51,742 nt of DNA from Gammaproteobacteria bacterium Ga0074134 (GTDB lineage: Bacteria > Pseudomonadota > Gammaproteobacteria > Ga0077554 > Ga007554), in NCBI GenBank assembly GCA_001464965.1, contig LNEJ01000001.1, positions 1-51,742 of the forward strand. The letters run 5' to 3'. The notes below the pieces were generated by a model, which worked only from the letters and a program-made list of their open reading frames with translations, was not told the DNA's origin and made no database searches. The position numbers and the translations under genes are program-made. Shown piece after piece: positions 48,526 through 51,742 of the stretch; the first letter of the stretch is position 1, and each line of letters opens with the position of its first letter.

Positions 48526-48798
48526 TCACTTCGTTTTCCGGTCACCGGAGTGACCTTTGAATGTACGCGTCGCAGCAAACTCCCCCAGCTTATGCCCTAC
48601 CATGTTCTCGGACACGAGCACTGGGATGTGTTGCTTGCCATTATGCACGGCGATTGTCATACCCACCATATTGGGAATCACCATCGAACGTCGCGACCAT
48701 GTCTTGATAGGGCGCTTGCTGTTGGTGGCAATTGCCGCCTCAACCTTATGAATAAGGTGGGAATCAATGTATGGACCCTTTTTAATTGAACGTGGCAC
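48526..48798 (-). CDS. rpsS: 30S ribosomal protein S19
   Basis: A 90-residue S19 (E. coli 92), with [15 protein letters not shown] and the end GHSGDRKTK. Binds the head of the 30S subunit with S13. Between rplB and rplV. Confidence 0.98.
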   Translation of the reverse strand: MPRSIKKGPYIDSHLIHKVEAAIATNSKRPIKTWSRRSMVIPNMVGMTIAVHNGKQHIPVLVSENMVGHKLGEFAATRTFKGHSGDRKTK

Positions 48799-48816
48799 GC
48801 TTCAATCCTCTTAACT

Positions 48817-49638
48817 TCACTTACGACGGCGTACAATCATGCCGACGGTACGCTTATTACTGCGCGTCTTATAACCCTTAGTCGGGGTACCCCAAGGCGA
48901 AACAGGATGACGACCACCTGATGTCCTACCCTCTCCACCACCATGCGGATGATCCACTGGATTCATGGCCACACCGCGAACGGTGGGACGTCTGCCGCGC
49001 CAGCGCGATGCGCCTGCCTTGCCCAGAGAGCGCAGGTTGTGTTCACCATTGCTCACTTCACCAATGGTGGCCTTGCAATCCACATGGATCTTACGTATCT
49101 CACCCGAACGCAAACGCAAAGTTGCATAGCCGCTTTCACGCGCAACCAACTGAACGCCCGTCCCTGCGCTACGCGCAACCTGTGCACCCTTGCCAGGCTT
49201 CAACTCGATGCAATGCACCGTGCTACCCACCGGAATGCTGCGCAATGGCAGGCAGTTACCAGCTTTGATGGGTGCGTCCGCACCGGAGACCAGCGTCTCT
49301 CCCGCCTGCACGCCTTTCGGGGCGATAATGTAACGGCGCTCACCGTCCGCGTACAACATCAAGGCGATATTCGCGCTGCGGTTTGGATCATACTCAATGC
49401 GTTCAATTTTTGCCGGGATGCCGTCTTTATTGCGCTTAAAATCAATGATGCGGTAATGCTGCTTATGACCGCCACCCTGATGGCGCACTGTAATACGCCC
49501 TTGGTTATTTCGCCCAGCGCTTTTGGATTGCTTCTCCAGCAATGGAGCATGTGGGGCACCCTTATACAAATCAGGGTTTACCATTTTAACAACAAAGCGG
49601 CGCCCTGCAGAGGTCGGCTTTTCTTTAATTAATGCCAT
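48817..49638 (-). CDS. rplB: 50S ribosomal protein L2
   Basis: A 273-residue L2, same length as E. coli, needed for subunit association and the peptidyl-transferase centre. The conserved [17 protein letters not shown] segment carries the histidine important for activity. Confidence 0.98.
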   Translation of the reverse strand: MALIKEKPTSAGRRFVVKMVNPDLYKGAPHAPLLEKQSKSAGRNNQGRITVRHQGGGHKQHYRIIDFKRNKDGIPAKIERIEYDPNRSANIALMLYADGERRYIIAPKGVQAGETLVSGADAPIKAGNCLPLRSIPVGSTVHCIELKPGKGAQVARSAGTGVQLVARESGYATLRLRSGEIRKIHVDCKATIGEVSNGEHNLRSLGKAGASRWRGRRPTVRGVAMNPVDHPHGGGEGRTSGGRHPVSPWGTPTKGYKTRSNKRTVGMIVRRRK

Positions 49639-49669
49639 TACTATGATCCTTTATACGCTGATCGCCCGT

Positions 49670-49966
49670 TTACTGCGGTCCCATGAAATCAATATCATGG
49701 CCGGGTTTTAAGGTGACATACGCCTTCTTCCAGTTGGAACGGCGGCCTTGCATGCGACCAGCGCGCTTCACTTTACCTTTTACGTTACACACATGCACTG
49801 CGGACACCTGCACGCTGAACATTAACTCAACAGCGCCCTTGATTTCAGGCTTGGTGGCGTCAGCGACAACTTTAAACACGAATTGCTTGTTGCTTTCCGC
49901 TGTGCGTGTGCTTTTTTCCGAGACATGGGGCGCCAAAAGCAAGCCCATTAAACGCTCCTGATTCAT
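49670..49966 (-). CDS. rplW: 50S ribosomal protein L23
   Basis: A 98-residue L23 (E. coli 100) at the tunnel exit, the docking site for trigger factor and SRP, with [11 protein letters not shown] and [25 protein letters not shown]. Its ATG overlaps the rplD stop. Confidence 0.98.
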   Translation of the reverse strand: MNQERLMGLLLAPHVSEKSTRTAESNKQFVFKVVADATKPEIKGAVELMFSVQVSAVHVCNVKGKVKRAGRMQGRRSNWKKAYVTLKPGHDIDFMGPQ

Positions 49967-50583
49967 CCCAGTGCCTCCTCAAATTGCCTGACAGCACCTA
50001 CCGTCATTAAAATACTCCCAAAGCCAACCAAGCTCACAGGATCGACACCCTTGGCTTCGACCACATCAACTCTGTAGACGTTGCGTGCCGCCAGAGAAAG
50101 ATTTTGGTCGGCACTTTCTGTGACGATAAGCACGTCGTTCAAATCCATATCCTTCAACTTGAGCAGTAATTCGCTGGTCTTGGGGGCGGACACAGAAAAA
50201 GACTCGACGACAATGAGCCGACCCTGCCTGATCAACTCAGACAAAATGGCCTGTATCGCACCACGATACATCTTTTTGTTGACCTTTTGCGAATAGTCGG
50301 CAGGCACGGCAGCGAAAACCTTGCCACCTTTGCGCCACAGCGGACTGCGCGTGGTGCCGGCGCGGGCGCGGCCAGTACCTTTCTGGCGCCACGGCTTGGC
50401 TCCGCCACCACTGACTTCCGCGCGGGTTTTCTGCGCATGGGTGCCAGCGCGGGCACCGGCAAGATAGGCGGTGACCACCTGATGTACCAGCGCTTCACTG
50501 TACGGGCGATTAAAGGTGGCATCAGACACCTCTATCACTCCCGCAGGAACACCAGCTTTAAGACTTTGCAATTGTAATTCCAT
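49963..50583 (-). CDS. rplD: 50S ribosomal protein L4
   Basis: A 206-residue L4 (E. coli 201), with the long tunnel loop around [29 protein letters not shown]. In E. coli it represses the S10 operon. The start [11 protein letters not shown] at 50583 follows AAGGAA; an upstream extension of the frame is unlikely. Confidence 0.97.
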   Translation of the reverse strand: MELQLQSLKAGVPAGVIEVSDATFNRPYSEALVHQVVTAYLAGARAGTHAQKTRAEVSGGGAKPWRQKGTGRARAGTTRSPLWRKGGKVFAAVPADYSQKVNKKMYRGAIQAILSELIRQGRLIVVESFSVSAPKTSELLLKLKDMDLNDVLIVTESADQNLSLAARNVYRVDVVEAKGVDPVSLVGFGSILMTVGAVRQFEEALG

Positions 50584-50593
50584 AATCTTTCCT

Positions 50594-51238
50594 TCACGCA
50601 CGCGCTTTAACGGCGGGACGAACGATAACATCGCCACCCTTGGCGCCTGGCACGGCACCTTTCACTAATAACAAACCACGTTCGCTATCAACACGCACCA
50701 CTTCCAGATTCTGAACGCAGCAACGCTCATTACCCATGTGCCCGGACATCTTTTTGCCCTTGAATACGCGGCCAGGTGTTTGACGCTGACCGATAGAACC
50801 AGGGGATCTATGAGAAAGCGAATTACCGTGAGTGGCATCACCCATGGTGAAGTTATGGCGCCGGATGGTGCCCGTAAAGCCTTTACCTATGCTGGTGCCG
50901 ACCACATCAATTTTTTGCCCCGCCTGGAACACGTCCACCTTCAGCTCGGCACCAACATCAATGCCTTCGCCTTCGCTTCCTTCAAGGCGGAACTCCCACA
51001 GGCTACGCCCGGCGCCAACCCCGGCTTTGGCATAATGCCCCGCCATGGGCTTGGTGACGCGGGAGGCACGGCGCGTCCCCACAGCGACCTGCAGGCTGCG
51101 GTAGCCATCAGTCTCCAAGGTTTTCACCTGGGTCACGCGATTGGATTCAACTTCTATCACGGTGACAGGCACGGATACACCACTTTCAGTGAACACCCGG
51201 GTCATCCCGCACTTACGACCGATTAATCCGATTGCCAT
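50594..51238 (-). CDS. rplC: 50S ribosomal protein L3
   Basis: A 214-residue L3 (E. coli 209), with [16 protein letters not shown] and the central [20 protein letters not shown] loop that reaches the peptidyl-transferase centre and carries the glutamine methylated by PrmB in E. coli. It follows rpsJ after a 73-base gap holding a hairpin. Confidence 0.97.
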   Translation of the reverse strand: MAIGLIGRKCGMTRVFTESGVSVPVTVIEVESNRVTQVKTLETDGYRSLQVAVGTRRASRVTKPMAGHYAKAGVGAGRSLWEFRLEGSEGEGIDVGAELKVDVFQAGQKIDVVGTSIGKGFTGTIRRHNFTMGDATHGNSLSHRSPGSIGQRQTPGRVFKGKKMSGHMGNERCCVQNLEVVRVDSERGLLLVKGAVPGAKGGDVIVRPAVKARA

Positions 51239-51266
51239 CTTTAAAACCCTATTCTTAAATAGCAAG

Positions 51267-51304
51267 CTCTCACCAACTCTTCCTGCGGAAGGTTGGCTGG
51301 AGAG
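51267..51304. repeat. Hairpin between rpsJ and rplC
   Basis: CTCTC...CCAAC...TTCC pairs with GGAA...GTTGG...GAGAG across 38 bases with small bulges, centred on the only long gap in this part of the operon. It may be a processing or pausing site; no T-run follows. Confidence 0.5.
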
Positions 51305-51311
51305 ACGCTTT

Positions 51312-51623
51312 TTATGTCAACTTGATCTGCACATCCACGCCGGCGGCCAAGTCCAGCTTCATCAGAGCATCGACCGTCTTATCCGTTGGATCCACGATAT
51401 CCATTAAACGTTTGTGAGTACGAATCTCGTATTGGTCACGGGCATCCTTATCGACATGAGGAGAGATAAGAATGGTGAAACGCTCTTTCTTGGTCGGAAG
51501 AGGAATCGGACCTTTTACCTGGGCGCCCGTGCGCTTTGCAGTCTCGGCTATTTCGCGCGCCGACTGATCAATCAGCCGATGATCGAATGCCTTCAAACGG
51601 ATGCGTATTCTCTGATTAGCCAT
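51312..51623 (-). CDS. rpsJ: 30S ribosomal protein S10
   Basis: A 103-residue S10, same length as E. coli, also the NusE antitermination factor, with [29 protein letters not shown]. It starts 5 bases after the tuf stop, so no separate S10 promoter or long leader exists here; the str and S10 operons appear fused. Confidence 0.98.
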   Translation of the reverse strand: MANQRIRIRLKAFDHRLIDQSAREIAETAKRTGAQVKGPIPLPTKKERFTILISPHVDKDARDQYEIRTHKRLMDIVDPTDKTVDALMKLDLAAGVDVQIKLT

Positions 51624-51628
51624 TGATA

Positions 51629-51742
51629 TTACTCGATCACCTTGCTTACAACACCGGCGCCGACAGTACGGCCGCCCTCACGAATCGCAAAACGCAACCC
51701 CTCGTCCATCGCAATCGGGGCGATCAGGCTGACCGTGACACG
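51629..51742 (-). CDS. tuf: Elongation factor Tu, C-terminal end (partial)
   Basis: The last 37 codons and stop of EF-Tu, running off the window edge. The translation ends [26 protein letters not shown], the usual C-terminus with the arginine-glycine-rich loop of domain 3. It lies directly upstream of rpsJ on the same strand. Confidence 0.95.
   Translation of the reverse strand, partial: RVTVSLIAPIAMDEGLRFAIREGGRTVGAGVVSKVIE

Overview
The window looks like part of a gammaproteobacterial chromosome. The evidence is a complete lysine-type EF-P system (epmA, efp, epmB), the tgt-yajC-secD-secF operon, an xseB-ispA pair, and a str-S10-spc-alpha ribosomal super-operon in the order usual for this class. 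The 17-37 kb part carries many outer-membrane and envelope genes. The species cannot be named from the sequence. No rRNA, tRNA, CRISPR array or intact transposase was seen.

Layout. 0.2-0.8 kb: a small four-cysteine protein and a PilZ protein. 1.1-3.8 kb: the EF-P module. 3.9-7.6 kb: two tandem paralogues of about 590 residues, unknown in function, each with a degenerate PilZ-like C-terminus. 7.7-10.9 kb: a GNAT acetyltransferase, htpX with a good sigma32-type promoter, a Mut7-C protein, a histone-deacetylase-family gene broken by one extra base, and a possible 42-residue membrane peptide. 11-15.5 kb: tgt-yajC-secD-secF. 15.6-16.7 kb: xseB-ispA. 16.8-19.6 kb: a phosphate-starvation unit with Pho boxes, a long palindrome, an OprO/OprP-like porin and pstS, but no pstCAB. 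19.8-23.9 kb: tsaD, a VIT/CCC1 protein, a LolA-like protein and an unknown coiled-coil membrane protein, probably one operon. 24.1-26.4 kb: a DrrAB-like ABC exporter whose ATPase has a tryptophan-rich repeat tail. 26.4-37.5 kb: an envelope cluster of a TPR/beta-barrel protein, an outer-membrane protein, an RND permease with a tryptophan/glycine/glutamine-rich insert, a DUF1302-like barrel, a ribbon-helix-helix/zinc regulator with a 20-bp inverted repeat at its promoter, a second LolA-like protein, and a secreted protein of unknown function behind a perfect CRP-type site. 37.8-51.7 kb: rplQ back to the end of tuf, all on the minus strand.

How the genes may work together. The EF-P genes form one complete modification pathway: EpmB makes beta-lysine, EpmA ligates it to EF-P, and modified EF-P rescues ribosomes stalled on polyproline. 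The Sec genes supply the export the envelope clusters need. The part most likely to be new is the 19.8-37.5 kb envelope region. An RND permease, two LolA-like periplasmic proteins and outer-membrane barrels could form a trans-envelope route for a hydrophobic molecule, controlled by the regulator at 34.5-35.0 kb. That is inference from gene content and order; nothing in the sequence identifies the cargo. The ribosomal block is conventional apart from a zinc-type S4 and a strong promoter in front of rpsM.
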